A stretch of DNA of 64,000 bases from Sphingomonadales bacterium UBA2369 (GCA_002344055.1 DDTH01000006.1:62001-126000); one strand, 5' to 3'; counted from the first letter of the stretch, positions 8,121 through 18,241 are shown. Notes: generated from the sequence alone by a model not told the origin. A program made the numbers and translations.

Positions 8121-10208
8121 TCACAGCCGCTCGGCGCTCGACACCGCGTCGGTGGCGCGCAGGGCGGCGATGATCCGCATCAGATGCTCGACGTCATGCA
8201 CCTCCAGATCGAGCGCGAAAGTGTGAAAGCTGCCGTCGCGGGCGGTCTGCTCCAGGCCGACAATGTTCGCGCCGGCCGCGCCGAGCACCCCGGCCAGGGC
8301 GGCGAGGCTTCCCGGCTGGTGGGTGATGACGACGACGATCCGCGCGGTGCCGCCGTCCGTCTCCTCGCCCCATTGCAGATCGACCCAGTCCGCATCCTGC
8401 CCGTCGGCCAGGCTGTCGCAGCCGATCGTGTGCACCTCGATCGCGTCACCCTCGCGGCGCAGGCCGACGATGCGGTCGCCGGGGATCGGGTGGCAGCATT
8501 CGGCCAGCGTGAAGGCCACACCGGGCGTCAGGCCCTTGATCGAGATGGCGGTGCGCTGCGGCGGCGGCTTCACCCCCTTGCCGGTCGAGCCGGGCAGCAA
8601 GGCTTCCATCACCTGCGCGTCATCGACCCGCTTGGTGGCAATCGCTTCCATCAACGCATTGTCGTCCGGCAGGTGCAGCCGCTTCAGCGCCTCCGCCAAC
8701 GCCTCCCAACCGAGAGGAGCGGGCAGCCGCGCGACGATCTCGTCGAAAATCTTGCGGCCGAGCGCGATCGTCTCGACCCGTTCCTTCGACTTGATCCAGC
8801 GCCGGATGTTCGCTCGCGCCTTGCCGGTGATGACGAAGCTCAGCCAGTTGGGCTGCGGATGCTGCGCCTTGGAGACCAGAATCTCGACCTGATCGCCATT
8901 GTCCAGCGGGGTGCGCAGCGGCACCATCCGGCCGTTGATCTTCGCGCCGACCGTCTGGTCGCCGAGTTGGGTGTGGACGGTGTAAGCGAAATCCACCGGG
9001 GTCGCGCCCTTGGGCAGCTGGAACAGCTCCCCCTTCGGCGTGAAGGCGAAGATCCGATCCTGATACATCGCCATTCTTGTATGTTCGAGCAGCTCCTCCG
9101 GACTCTGCGCATGGTCGAGAATCTCGACCAGGTCGCTGAGCCAGGGATGCTCGGTCGTCGCGGCGATCGCGCCTTCCTTATAGGCCCAGTGGGCCGCGAG
9201 GCCGTGCTCGGCCTGGGCATGCATCTCGCGGGTGCGGATCTGCACCTCGATCCGCATCCGTTCGTCATGGATGACGGTGGTGTGCACGCTGCGATAACCG
9301 TTGCGCTTGGGCGTGGAGATGAAGTCGCGAAAGCGGCCGGGAACCATCGGCCAGCGCTGGTGAATGAGGCCCAGGGTGCGGTAGCAATCCTCGACGCTGT
9401 CGACGATGCAGCGGAAGGCCATGATGTCGGACAGCGCCTCGAAGCTAATGTGACGCTCGGCCATCTTGCGCCAGATCGAGTAAGGATGCTTCTCGCGGCC
9501 CTTCACCTCGGCGTCGATGCCATAGGCTTCCAGATGCGCCTTGATGCCGCGGGCGATGCGGTTGATCAGGTCGCCGCCGCCATCTTCGCGCAATTGCTCG
9601 AGCCGCTTGGTGATCGACTCATACGCATCCGGCTCCAGCTGCTGAAAAGCGAGCGTCTGCATCTCGGTCATGAATTCGTACATGCCGATCCGCTCCGCGA
9701 GCGGCGCATAGATATCCATCGTCTCGCGAGCGATGCGGCGGCGCTTCTCCTCATTCTTGATGAAGTGGAGGGTGCGCATATTGTGCAGCCGGTCGGCGAG
9801 CTTCACCAGCAGCACGCGGATGTCGTCCGACATGGCGAGCAGGAACTTGCGCAGATTCTCGGCGGAGCGTTCGGTCTCGCTCTGGGCCTCGATCTTGCTG
9901 AGCTTCGTGACGCCATCGACCAGCCGGGCCACGTTCGGGCCGAACTTGGCCTCGATCTCCTCGTGTGTCGCGACCGTATCCTCGATCGTGTCGTGGAGGA
10001 TGGCCGTGACGATCGTCTCGTCGTCCAGATGAAGGTCGGTCAGGATTCCGGCCACTTCGATCGGGTGGCTGTAATAAGGATCGCCCGAGGCCCGCTTCTG
10101 CGTGCCGTGCGCCTTCATCGAAAACACATAGGCGCGGTTCAGCATCGCCTCATCGGCTGCCGGGTCATAGCCCAGCACCTTGTCGACCAGTTCATACTGC
10201 CGCAGCAT
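8121..10208 (-). CDS. rsh: Bifunctional (p)ppGpp synthetase/hydrolase (Rel/SpoT)
   Basis: Long RelA-SpoT homologue that makes and degrades the alarmone (p)ppGpp; in alphaproteobacteria it is usually the single long enzyme. About 695 residues from the ATG at 10208 (MLRQYELVDKVLGY). Order: HD hydrolase domain with SHPIEVAG and catalytic H72-D73 in ILHDTIEDT, synthetase domain with NGYRSVHTTVI, TGS domain around FAFTPKGELFQLPKGATPVD, a helical part, and a C-terminal ACT domain (IVVVITHQPGSLAALAGVLG). An intact HD dyad and synthetase block imply both activities. Open frame upstream of 10208 is antisense to the intergenic region and the hxlR-type gene, so it is not coding. Confidence 0.95.
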   Translation of the reverse strand: MLRQYELVDKVLGYDPAADEAMLNRAYVFSMKAHGTQKRASGDPYYSHPIEVAGILTDLHLDDETIVTAILHDTIEDTVATHEEIEAKFGPNVARLVDGVTKLSKIEAQSETERSAENLRKFLLAMSDDIRVLLVKLADRLHNMRTLHFIKNEEKRRRIARETMDIYAPLAERIGMYEFMTEMQTLAFQQLEPDAYESITKRLEQLREDGGGDLINRIARGIKAHLEAYGIDAEVKGREKHPYSIWRKMAERHISFEALSDIMAFRCIVDSVEDCYRTLGLIHQRWPMVPGRFRDFISTPKRNGYRSVHTTVIHDERMRIEVQIRTREMHAQAEHGLAAHWAYKEGAIAATTEHPWLSDLVEILDHAQSPEELLEHTRMAMYQDRIFAFTPKGELFQLPKGATPVDFAYTVHTQLGDQTVGAKINGRMVPLRTPLDNGDQVEILVSKAQHPQPNWLSFVITGKARANIRRWIKSKERVETIALGRKIFDEIVARLPAPLGWEALAEALKRLHLPDDNALMEAIATKRVDDAQVMEALLPGSTGKGVKPPPQRTAISIKGLTPGVAFTLAECCHPIPGDRIVGLRREGDAIEVHTIGCDSLADGQDADWVDLQWGEETDGGTARIVVVITHQPGSLAALAGVLGAAGANIVGLEQTARDGSFHTFALDLEVHDVEHLMRIIAALRATDAVSSAERL

Positions 10209-10349
10209 CGTTCCCCAAGATGGGGTGCGGCGCACAAAAGATGCAATCAAAAACCTATCTGCGCGATTGAATTCCACTCGGTTGCGGATCGGGACGGAAA
10301 AGCGCATGTTCCGCCAACAGCGCGAACAACGCGCGAGGATGCTTGAAAC

Positions 10350-10829
10350 ATGCTGGATATCGAACGGCATCGGGAGATGCTGCGCCAATGTTCCATCGCC
10401 GCGGCGCTCGACACGATCGGCGAGCGCTGGTCGTTCCTGATCCTTCGCGGTGCCTTTAATGGCCTCCATCATTTCGAGGAATTCCAATCGACACTCGGCA
10501 TCGCCCGCAACATCCTGTCCAATCGTCTGGCGCGGATGGTGGAGACCGGCATTCTCGAGCGCGAGCCCGACCCATCCGACCGGCGCAAGATTTCCTACCG
10601 CCTGACCGAGAAAGGCCGCGACCTGCTGCCGGTCCTGCTGTCCATGCGGCAATGGGGAGAGAAGTGGATTTTCGAGAAGCCGAGTAATCCGGTGCTGGTC
10701 GATCGCATGACGCGCCAGCCTATTGCAGACATGGCGCCCCGCGCCGCCGACGGCCGCGTCCTGAAACTCGGCGAGATGGAATGGGTGGATAGGGCCGAAA
10801 TCGAGCCCGCCCACGAGCAGGCCGCCTAG
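10350..10829 (+). CDS. HxlR-family winged-helix transcriptional regulator
   Basis: A 159-residue DNA-binding protein. The family hallmark is at the N-terminus: MLRQCSIAAALDTIGERWSF, with the conserved early cysteine and GERWSFLILR, then the helix-turn-helix IARNILSNRLARMVETGIL and the wing DRRKISYRLTEKGRDL. HxlR proteins often sense electrophiles or thiol stress through that cysteine; ligand and targets here are unknown. A GAGGA ribosome site lies ten bases before the ATG. Divergent from rel/spoT over 141 bases and convergent with ogt, sharing the bases CTAG at the two stop codons. Confidence 0.9.
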   Translation: MLDIERHREMLRQCSIAAALDTIGERWSFLILRGAFNGLHHFEEFQSTLGIARNILSNRLARMVETGILEREPDPSDRRKISYRLTEKGRDLLPVLLSMRQWGEKWIFEKPSNPVLVDRMTRQPIADMAPRAADGRVLKLGEMEWVDRAEIEPAHEQAA

Positions 10830-11383
10830 CTTTTCACCGCCAGCGGCAGATCGTCGAACAGCAGGCCGTCCTCGCCGCGCCCGGCGCGCTCGATCTGCAA
10901 TATCCGGAACTTGGTGGTGACACCGCCGGGCGCGGAGAAGCCCCCGCTCTTGCCCGACCCCGCCAGCACGCGGTGGCAGGGGATGATCACCGGGATCGGA
11001 TTGCGCCCCATTGCCGCGCCGACCGCCTGCGCCGCGCCCGGCGATCCGGCCCGCTCGGCCAGCGCACCATAAGTGATCGTCTCGCCGGGCGGGATTTGGC
11101 GCAGCGCCGCATAGACGCGGCGCTCGAACGCGGGGACGTCGAGCGTGACCGGCACATCGGCCAGATCGATCCGCTCGCCGTCAAGCATGCGGCGGACGCG
11201 GGCGATGATTGCGGCGATGGCCGCTATCGGCTCAGCGGGTTGCGCTTGGTGACGGCTGGCGAACCGGGACACGGCGGCCTGCTCATCGCTTCCGCACATG
11301 ACGAAACCGGCCACCGCATCATCGCGCCAGGCGATGCCGCAGCGGCCGATTGCCGTATCGAATAATGCGAAAGCGGCGCTCAT
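10826..11383 (-). CDS. ogt: Methylated-DNA--protein-cysteine S-methyltransferase
   Basis: Suicide repair enzyme that moves alkyl groups from O6-alkylguanine to its own cysteine. 185 residues. The active-site motif IPCHRVL places the acceptor at Cys136, followed by GGFSAPGG. The helix-turn-helix-like DNA-binding part ETITYGALAERAGSPGAAQAVG is intact. No Ada-type N-terminal zinc domain, so this is the Ogt/MGMT form. Convergent overlap of four bases with the HxlR regulator gene. Confidence 0.95.
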   Translation of the reverse strand: MSAAFALFDTAIGRCGIAWRDDAVAGFVMCGSDEQAAVSRFASRHQAQPAEPIAAIAAIIARVRRMLDGERIDLADVPVTLDVPAFERRVYAALRQIPPGETITYGALAERAGSPGAAQAVGAAMGRNPIPVIIPCHRVLAGSGKSGGFSAPGGVTTKFRILQIERAGRGEDGLLFDDLPLAVKS

Positions 11384-11401
11384 CGGGGAGCCGCCAGGAA
11401 C

Positions 11402-11743
11402 TTACTCGTAGTCGCCGGACATGTTCGTGTTGCGCGGCGGCGCGGCGGCGGTGAGGCGCAGCGCCTCGGCCGACTGGGCCAGCGAGCCAACCTCGTCCGC
11501 GACATCGTCATCGTCGAGCTGGACGCGCTGCAGACCGGAGACCAGGGCCTCCTCCAGGTCGCGCGGCTTGATCGTCTGGTCCGCAATCTCGCGCAGCGCG
11601 ACGACCGGATTCTTGTCGCGATCACGATCGATGGTCAGCTCCGCGCCGCCCGAAATCTGCCGCGCGCGCTGGGCGGCGAACAATACCAGGTCGAACCGGT
11701 TGGGGATCTTGTCGACGCAATCTTCAACGGTAACGCGCGCCAT
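11402..11743 (-). CDS. rpoZ: DNA-directed RNA polymerase omega subunit
   Basis: Small core-polymerase subunit that assists beta-prime folding and, in many bacteria, ppGpp binding. 113 residues with the family start MARVTVEDCVDKIPNRFDLV, then AAQRARQISGG and NPVVALREIA. The acidic tail (LDDDDVADE) and low-complexity C-terminus fit alphaproteobacterial versions. It is the only gene between dnaN and ogt; the 96 bases upstream hold a hairpin (11783-11802). Confidence 0.95.
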   Translation of the reverse strand: MARVTVEDCVDKIPNRFDLVLFAAQRARQISGGAELTIDRDRDKNPVVALREIADQTIKPRDLEEALVSGLQRVQLDDDDVADEVGSLAQSAEALRLTAAAPPRNTNMSGDYE

Positions 11744-11782
11744 CTAAGCGACTCCGTGGGAATTTGAGCTGTGCAGGAAAGC

Positions 11783-11802
11783 GGCGGCGAATAGTCGTCG
11801 CC
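11783..11802 (-). terminator. Candidate hairpin downstream of dnaN
   Basis: GGCGGCGA (11783-11790) and TCGTCGCC (11795-11802) pair around the loop ATAG with one non-standard pair. It stands between the dnaN stop and rpoZ. No convincing T-run follows on the minus strand, so it may be a weak terminator or only a 5' UTR structure of rpoZ. Confidence 0.3.
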
Positions 11803-11839
11803 CCTTCGAGAGTCAATGTAAGGTGCCGGTGCGGGCGCT

Positions 11840-12943
11840 TCAAACCCGCATCGGCATCAGCACGTATAGCGCCGCGGCCTTGTCGTTTTCGCGCAGCAGG
11901 GTCGGTGCCGCGGCGTCCGCCAGATGAACTTCGACGCTGTCGCCTTCGATCTGGTGGAGGATATCCAGCAAATAGCGGGCGTTGAAGCCGATCTCGATGC
12001 CGGCGGCGCTGTAGTCGGCGGCGACTTCCTCGGCCGCGGTGCCGTTCTCCGGCGACGTCACCGAGAGCGTGATGCGGTCGCGATCCAGGCTCATCTTCAC
12101 CGCGCGGGTGCGTTCCGACGCGATGGTGGAGACGCGATCCACACCTTCCTCGAAACTGCGCGGATCGATCTTGAGCAATTTGTCGTTCGCGGTCGGAATG
12201 ACGCGGGTATAATCCGGGAAGGTGCCGTCGATCAGCTTGCTGGTGAGCACCGCATTGCCGAGGCCGAAGCGGATCTTCGATTCCGACAGCGAAATCTCGA
12301 CCGTGCCGTCCACCTCGTCGAGCAATTTGCGCAGTTCGGCGACGCACTTCCGCGGAATGATGACGCCCGGCATGTTGTCCGCGCCGTCCGGCCGCTCGAC
12401 CGTGACGCGGGCGAGACGGTGGCCGTCCGTCGCCGCAGCCTTCAGGTCGCCATCCACGACATGCAGATAGATGCCGTTCAGATAGTAGCGCGTCTCCTCG
12501 GTGGAAATGGCGAAGCGAGTCTTGTCGATGATCTGCTTCAGCGACGCGGCCGGCAGCTCGAAGCGGGTCGGCAACTCGCCCTCTGCGATCACCGGGAAAT
12601 CGTCGCGCGGCAGGGCGGCGAGGGTGAAGCGCGCGCGGCCGGCATTGATCGAGAGACGACCCTCGGCGGCGGAGAGTTCCACCTGGCTGCCCTCGGGAAG
12701 CTTGCGGACGATGTCGAACAGAGTGTGAGCGGGAACGGTGGTCGCCCCGGCATCGCTGACGCTCGCATCGACCGTCTCGTCGATCTGCAGGTCCAGGTCG
12801 GTCGCCATCAGCCGGAGGCCGCCGCCTTCGGACCCTTCCAGCAGGACGTTCGACAGGATCGGAATGGTGTTGCGCCGCTCCACTACAGAATGGACGTGGC
12901 CCAGGCCCTTGAGCAGAGTGGCCCGTTCGATCGTCGCCTTCAT
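11840..12943 (-). CDS. dnaN: DNA polymerase III beta subunit (sliding clamp)
   Basis: Ring-shaped processivity clamp. About 367 residues from ATG 12943 (MKATIERATLLKGLGHVHSV), the normal alphaproteobacterial length and N-terminus. The family blocks VERRNTIPILSNVLLE, TDLDLQI and the C-terminal tail YVLMPMRV are present. An ATG 12 codons upstream (12979) would add MSNSKAGIQGSG and is less likely. dnaA is not adjacent. The gene is followed by a hairpin and rpoZ and is divergent from a secreted-protein gene. Confidence 0.97.
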   Translation of the reverse strand: MKATIERATLLKGLGHVHSVVERRNTIPILSNVLLEGSEGGGLRLMATDLDLQIDETVDASVSDAGATTVPAHTLFDIVRKLPEGSQVELSAAEGRLSINAGRARFTLAALPRDDFPVIAEGELPTRFELPAASLKQIIDKTRFAISTEETRYYLNGIYLHVVDGDLKAAATDGHRLARVTVERPDGADNMPGVIIPRKCVAELRKLLDEVDGTVEISLSESKIRFGLGNAVLTSKLIDGTFPDYTRVIPTANDKLLKIDPRSFEEGVDRVSTIASERTRAVKMSLDRDRITLSVTSPENGTAAEEVAADYSAAGIEIGFNARYLLDILHQIEGDSVEVHLADAAAPTLLRENDKAAALYVLMPMRV

Positions 12944-13069
12944 TCCCGACCCCTGTATGCCCGCTTTTGAATTGGACATCGGGTTATAACGGGCGCGGCG
13001 GCGCTCGCCAGTGGATTGTGCAGGCGAATGTTGGCAATTGTGGGTTATTGTTGGGCGCGAGGATCGAGA

Positions 13070-13552
13070 GTGCGGGCGACAGGATGGCTGACGGTGGCGG
13101 CGTTGACCGCAATAGCGCTGCCGGCCGCCGCCCAGCCGCGAGCGCTGGGGACCTTCGGCCTGTGGGGCGCTTTCCAGGATCAGCAGCGCTGCTGGGCGAT
13201 CACCCGGCCATCCGAATCGACGCATCGCGATGGCGGCGGCTTCGCTTCGGTCGGCTATTGGCCGGCCGGACCGCGGGGGCAGCTGCATTTCCGCCTGGGC
13301 GCGGCGAAGCGCGATGCCTCGGCGGTCCTGCTCAGGATCGACGGGCGCAGCTTCCAGCTGATCGGGCGCGGCAATGACGCCTGGGCGCCCGATCCGCGCG
13401 GCGATGCGGAACTCCTCGCGGCGATGCGCAGCGGCGTGCTGATGACCGTGGAGACGCGGTCGCAGCGGGGCGGCATCGTGCGCGACCGCTACCCCCTGCG
13501 CGGCGCCCCGAGCGCAATCGACGCGGCCGCTCTCGCGTGTTCGGGACGCTGA
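13070..13552 (+). CDS. Secreted protein of unknown function, possibly IalB-like
   Basis: About 160 residues. I chose the GTG at 13070 because GAGGA sits six bases before it and the product then begins with a clean signal peptide, ending ALPAAAQ near residue 23; upstream ATG (13028) or GTG (13016) starts would put 14-18 extra residues before it. The mature part contains LLRIDGRSFQLIG, a D-x-ELLAAMRSGVLMTV segment and a late cysteine, similar in plan to the invasion-associated-locus-B family of periplasmic proteins. That resemblance is weak. It precedes rlmN on the same strand by 37 bases. Confidence 0.65.
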   Translation: MRATGWLTVAALTAIALPAAAQPRALGTFGLWGAFQDQQRCWAITRPSESTHRDGGGFASVGYWPAGPRGQLHFRLGAAKRDASAVLLRIDGRSFQLIGRGNDAWAPDPRGDAELLAAMRSGVLMTVETRSQRGGIVRDRYPLRGAPSAIDAAALACSGR

Positions 13553-13589
13553 TCTGGCAAAATCCGCCGCATCCACTATATCCGCCGCC

Positions 13590-14795
13590 ATGCCCGACAG
13601 CGGAAGCCCGATGCCGATTCCCGGCCTGATCGACCCCGTCCCGGTGCCGCGCGAGGCGCTGGCGTCGATGGATTCGCGCGTCGAGCTGGTCGGCCTCTCC
13701 AAGGAGGCGATCCGCGCGGCGCTGGAGGAGAAGGGACTGGAGCCCAAGCAGGCGAAGCTGCGCGCCAAGCAGCTCTGGCACCAGATCTACAATCGCGGCG
13801 CGACCTCGTTCGAGGCGATGAGCGACATCGCCAAGGCGCAGCGGCCGTGGTTCGCCGAGCATTTCACCCTGCAGCGCCCCGAAATCGTCACCCAGCAGGT
13901 GTCGAATGACGGCACCCGCAAATGGCTGCTGAAGACCCGCGACGGCCATGATTTCGAGATGGTCTTCATCCCGGACGCCGACCGCGGCACGCTCTGCGTA
14001 TCGAGCCAGGTCGGCTGCACGCTGAATTGCCGCTTCTGCCACACCGGCACGATGAAGCTGGTCCGCAACCTTGAGCCGTCGGAGATTGTCGGCCAGGTCA
14101 TGCTCGCCCGCGACGCGCTCGGCGAATGGCCGTCCCAGCCGGAAGGCCGCATGCTCAGCAACATCGTGATGATGGGCATGGGCGAGCCGCTCTATAATTT
14201 CGATCATGTCCGTGACGCGCTGAAGATCGTCATGGACGGCGACGGCATCGCGCTCTCCAAGCGCCGCATCACTCTCTCCACTTCGGGCGTCGTGCCGATG
14301 ATGGCCAAGGCGGGCGAGGAGATCGGGGTGAACCTCGCCGTGTCGCTGCACGCGGTGACCAAGGAAGTGCGTGACGAGATCGTGCCGTTGAACCGGAAGT
14401 ACGGGATCGAGGAATTGCTGCAGGCCTGCGCCGATTATCCCGGCGCGAACAATGCCCGGCGCATCACGTTCGAATATGTGATGCTGAAGGACAAGAATGA
14501 CAGCGACGAGGATGCGCGCGAACTCGTCCGGCTGATCCGCAAATATAAATTGCCGGCGAAGGTGAACCTCATTCCCTTCAATCCCTGGCCGGGCGCGCTC
14601 TACGAGACCTCGACCGACGAACGGGTACAGCGGTTCAGCGACATCGTCTTCGACGCCGGGATCAGCGCCCCCATCCGCCGCCCGCGTGGCCGCGACATCA
14701 TGGCGGCATGCGGACAGTTGAAATCGGCGGCGGAAAAGAAGAGCCGCGCCGAACTGGACCGGATCGCGGAAGAAAAGCAGGCGGCGCTCGCCTGA
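13590..14795 (+). CDS. rlmN: 23S rRNA/tRNA adenine C2-methyltransferase
   Basis: Radical-SAM enzyme methylating C2 of A2503 in 23S rRNA and A37 in some tRNAs. 401 residues. The CxxxCxxC cluster is CTLNCRFC with Cys143, Cys147 and Cys150. The mechanistic methyl-carrying cysteine is in GRDIMAACGQLKS near the C-terminus. The N-terminal RNA-binding part has LRAKQLWHQIYNRG, and the core has MGMGEPLYNF. An in-frame ATG seven codons downstream could also serve as start. Confidence 0.97.
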   Translation: MPDSGSPMPIPGLIDPVPVPREALASMDSRVELVGLSKEAIRAALEEKGLEPKQAKLRAKQLWHQIYNRGATSFEAMSDIAKAQRPWFAEHFTLQRPEIVTQQVSNDGTRKWLLKTRDGHDFEMVFIPDADRGTLCVSSQVGCTLNCRFCHTGTMKLVRNLEPSEIVGQVMLARDALGEWPSQPEGRMLSNIVMMGMGEPLYNFDHVRDALKIVMDGDGIALSKRRITLSTSGVVPMMAKAGEEIGVNLAVSLHAVTKEVRDEIVPLNRKYGIEELLQACADYPGANNARRITFEYVMLKDKNDSDEDARELVRLIRKYKLPAKVNLIPFNPWPGALYETSTDERVQRFSDIVFDAGISAPIRRPRGRDIMAACGQLKSAAEKKSRAELDRIAEEKQAALA

Positions 14796-14845
14796 TTTGA
14801 CTTGAGGCGCATTGCTTAAATCGGCCCGGCCACTATCTGGGCGCC

Positions 14846-15316
14846 ATGCTTTCTCAACGCACGCGCTATACAATCCGGGCGCTGCTCCACCTTGCCGATC
14901 GTCATGGCGAGGGACCGGTGCAGCTGGCCGAGATTGCCGAGAAGCAGAATATCCCGCCCAAATTCCTCACCGTGATGCTGTCCAGCATGCGGCGCGCGGG
15001 CGTGGTGGAATCCCTTCGCGGGCGCGACGGCGGCTATTGGCTGGCGCGCGAGCCGGACCAGATCAGCTATGGCGACATCGTCCGCCTGACCCGCGGCTCA
15101 TTGGGCCTGCTGCCCTGCGCGGCGCGCCTTGCCTATCGCAAGTGCGAGAATTGCATCACCGAGGAGCAATGCCGCCTGCGCAACGCCATGCTGATGGTGC
15201 GCGACGAGACGGCGCGGATCCTGGACAATCTCACCCTGGCGGACCGGGTACCGCTGGATGAGCCGGCCGGGGTCCAACCCGAAATCATCCCCGAGCCTGC
15301 CGGAGCGCAGGATTAG
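14846..15316 (+). CDS. Rrf2-family transcriptional regulator, probable Fe-S type
   Basis: A 156-residue winged-helix protein with the Rrf2 start MLSQRTRYTIRALLHLA, a recognition segment IPPKFLTVMLSSMRRAGVVE and the wing RGRDGGYWLA. Four cysteines (91, 100, 103, 109) in the C-terminal half fit the cluster-binding loop of IscR/NsrR-type members, although the spacing C-x8-C-x2-C-x5-C is not exactly that of IscR. The signal (iron-sulfur status, NO, cysteine) cannot be told. It begins 50 bases after rlmN and converges on the kinase gene, sharing four bases at the stops. Confidence 0.88.
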   Translation: MLSQRTRYTIRALLHLADRHGEGPVQLAEIAEKQNIPPKFLTVMLSSMRRAGVVESLRGRDGGYWLAREPDQISYGDIVRLTRGSLGLLPCAARLAYRKCENCITEEQCRLRNAMLMVRDETARILDNLTLADRVPLDEPAGVQPEIIPEPAGAQD

Positions 15317-16653
15317 ATAACCATCCTGAACAGCGCCCCGCCATCGGGCGAGTCGCTGACCGCGATCGAGCCGCGATGGCCGAGCACGATCTGGCGGGCG
15401 AGACTGAGGCCGACGCCGGTGCCCTTCGCCTTGGTGGTAAAGAAGGGCAGAAAGACATCGGCACGCAGACTGTCGGGTACGCCCGCACCATTGTCGGCGA
15501 CGTCGATCTGCACCTCGCCGGTCGGCAGGAATTGCACGTTGAGCAGGACGCGTGGCTCGGCGGCGTGGGCGCGGGCGGCTTCGGCGCCGTTCTTGAGCAG
15601 GTTCAGGATCACCTGGGCGAGCAAATCCGGGTCCGCTTCCATCTTGAGCGCCGGCGGATCGACCCGTGTTTCGAGCGCCACGCCATCCGCCGCGTCGCTG
15701 GCGCGGAACAATGTGTCCAGTTCCTTCACCCACGCCGCGACGCCGAAACTCTTCAGCTTCACCTGCGGCGCGCGGCTGATCTGCCGGTAGCTTTCGACGA
15801 ACTGCATGACGCCGTCGGCGCGGCGTGAAAGGGTTTCGACGGCGGTGCGCGCATCGGCAATGTCCGGATCGCCATCCCGGTCCGCCTTGGCGAGCAGATC
15901 GACGGCGGTGTGGGCGAGCGAGGTCACCGGCGTAATCGAATTCATGATCTCGTGCGTCAGAACGCGGATCAGGTCGCTCTGCGCGGCGATCTCGACCGCG
16001 TTCAGTTCGCCCTGGATCGGCTGCACCGCGACCACCCGCACCAGCCCGCCCAGTCGCTGCACGATCGCGGCGCTGATCATCACGGTCTGCGGCAGGCCGT
16101 CCGTCAGCAGCGGCACCAGCCGCGGCCGGCCGACCGCGCCGCCGGAAAGCGCCTTCATGAAGGCGTCGCCATAGATGCCGAAATCGGGCGCGCGGACGCC
16201 CTTATGTTTGACCAGCAGGCGACGCGCGGCCTTGTTGGTCAGTTCGACCTTGCCTTCCGCATCCACGGTCAGCAAAGCCGTCGGTGCATCGTCCAGCACG
16301 GCCTGGTAGAAGCGGTTGGCCTCGGTCAGCGTGTGCCGCTCGCCACGCAGCTTGCGGATCGCCTCGTCCAGCGCCGCGCCCAGCTCCGCAAAGCCGCTGC
16401 CATAGCTTTGATAGGCGAAGCCTTGCGTGAAGTCGCCGAAGCGCACCGCGTCGATGAAGCGCGCGAGGGCGACGTTGGTGGCCTGAATATAGTGCCACAG
16501 CCACCAGAGCGCGCCGGCCACGGCGAGCACCAGGACGATCTTCCCGGCGCCATAGCCCTCCAGCCCGAACGCGAAGACGAGCAGAAACACCAGGCCGACG
16601 AAGACGATCAACCGGACCAGCAGGCCGATAGCGAAGGAATGGCCGATCTTCAT
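15313..16653 (-). CDS. Membrane sensor histidine kinase, NtrY-like
   Basis: 446 residues. Two membrane helices (about 10-30 and 38-56) enclose almost no periplasmic loop, so it probably senses a membrane or cytoplasmic signal. A PAS-like domain lies at ~113-200. The phospho-accepting H234 is in LTHEIMNSITPVTSLAHT, a form seen in NtrY-like kinases. ATPase boxes follow: NLLKNGAEAA (N), DNGAGVP (G1) and GTGVGLSLAR (G2). It follows the sigma-54 response regulator by 13 bases on the same strand and is its evident partner; together they face a divergent ABC export operon. Confidence 0.9.
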   Translation of the reverse strand: MKIGHSFAIGLLVRLIVFVGLVFLLVFAFGLEGYGAGKIVLVLAVAGALWWLWHYIQATNVALARFIDAVRFGDFTQGFAYQSYGSGFAELGAALDEAIRKLRGERHTLTEANRFYQAVLDDAPTALLTVDAEGKVELTNKAARRLLVKHKGVRAPDFGIYGDAFMKALSGGAVGRPRLVPLLTDGLPQTVMISAAIVQRLGGLVRVVAVQPIQGELNAVEIAAQSDLIRVLTHEIMNSITPVTSLAHTAVDLLAKADRDGDPDIADARTAVETLSRRADGVMQFVESYRQISRAPQVKLKSFGVAAWVKELDTLFRASDAADGVALETRVDPPALKMEADPDLLAQVILNLLKNGAEAARAHAAEPRVLLNVQFLPTGEVQIDVADNGAGVPDSLRADVFLPFFTTKAKGTGVGLSLARQIVLGHRGSIAVSDSPDGGALFRMVI

Positions 16654-16666
16654 CGAAAGAGCGGAC

Positions 16667-18091
<1,425 letters not shown>

Positions 18092-18110
18092 GCGGACGTC
18101 CCTCCCCTTC

Positions 18111-18126
18111 TGTCCGTTATCGAACA
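18111..18126. promoter_or_regulatory. Palindrome copy 1, putative activator site
   Basis: TGTCCG-TTAT-CGAACA, one mismatch from the perfect dyad TGTCCG-N4-CGGACA found twice further on. It is centred about 110 bases upstream of the plus-strand sigma-54 promoter, a normal distance for an enhancer. I infer that the neighbouring NtrC-class regulator binds it. Confidence 0.55.
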
Positions 18127-18142
18127 ATCAAATAACGTGCCA
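18127..18142 (-). promoter_or_regulatory. Weak sigma-54-like promoter facing the response regulator
   Basis: On the minus strand this reads TGGCACG-TTAT-TTGAT. The -24 half matches the sigma-54 consensus fully and spacing is right, but the -12 half has GA where GC is nearly invariant. If active it would start transcription about 25 bases before the regulator's ATG and allow autoregulation. Confidence 0.3.
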
Positions 18143-18143
18143 G

Positions 18144-18159
18144 TGTTCAGCGGCGGACG
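18144..18159. promoter_or_regulatory. Palindrome copy 2 (degenerate), putative activator site
   Basis: TGTTCA-GCGG-CGGACG, a weaker copy of TGTCCG-N4-CGGACA starting exactly 33 bases after copy 1, i.e. about three helical turns, so both would lie on the same DNA face upstream of the sigma-54 promoter. Confidence 0.4.
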
Positions 18160-18225
18160 GATTTGCCCGCACGCCCGCGCCCACAACCGCCCTATTCTCC
18201 AGAGGAAATGCAGCCTCGCCGATTC

Positions 18226-18241
18226 TGGCACGGCTCCTGCT
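18226..18241 (+). promoter_or_regulatory. Sigma-54 (-24/-12) promoter of the micro-ORF/ABC export operon
   Basis: TGGCACG-GCTC-CTGCT matches the consensus TGGCACG-N4-TTGCW at all but one base, with GG and GC ten bases apart as required. Predicted start of transcription is near 18252. It is in the only non-coding region between a sigma-54 activator gene and a divergent operon, which strongly supports function. Confidence 0.75.

Noticed and set aside
10213..10225. CCCC-AAGAT-GGGG dyad between rel/spoT and the HxlR gene
   Set aside because: Only four-base arms and a single copy; too weak to call an operator.
8184..10346. 720-codon open frame on the plus strand across rel/spoT
   Set aside because: Composition-driven antisense frame; the minus-strand product is a full, motif-complete Rel/SpoT protein.
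12979..13768. Upstream extension of the dnaN frame to 642 residues
   Set aside because: It is antisense to the secreted-protein and rlmN genes; the clamp is full length from 12943.
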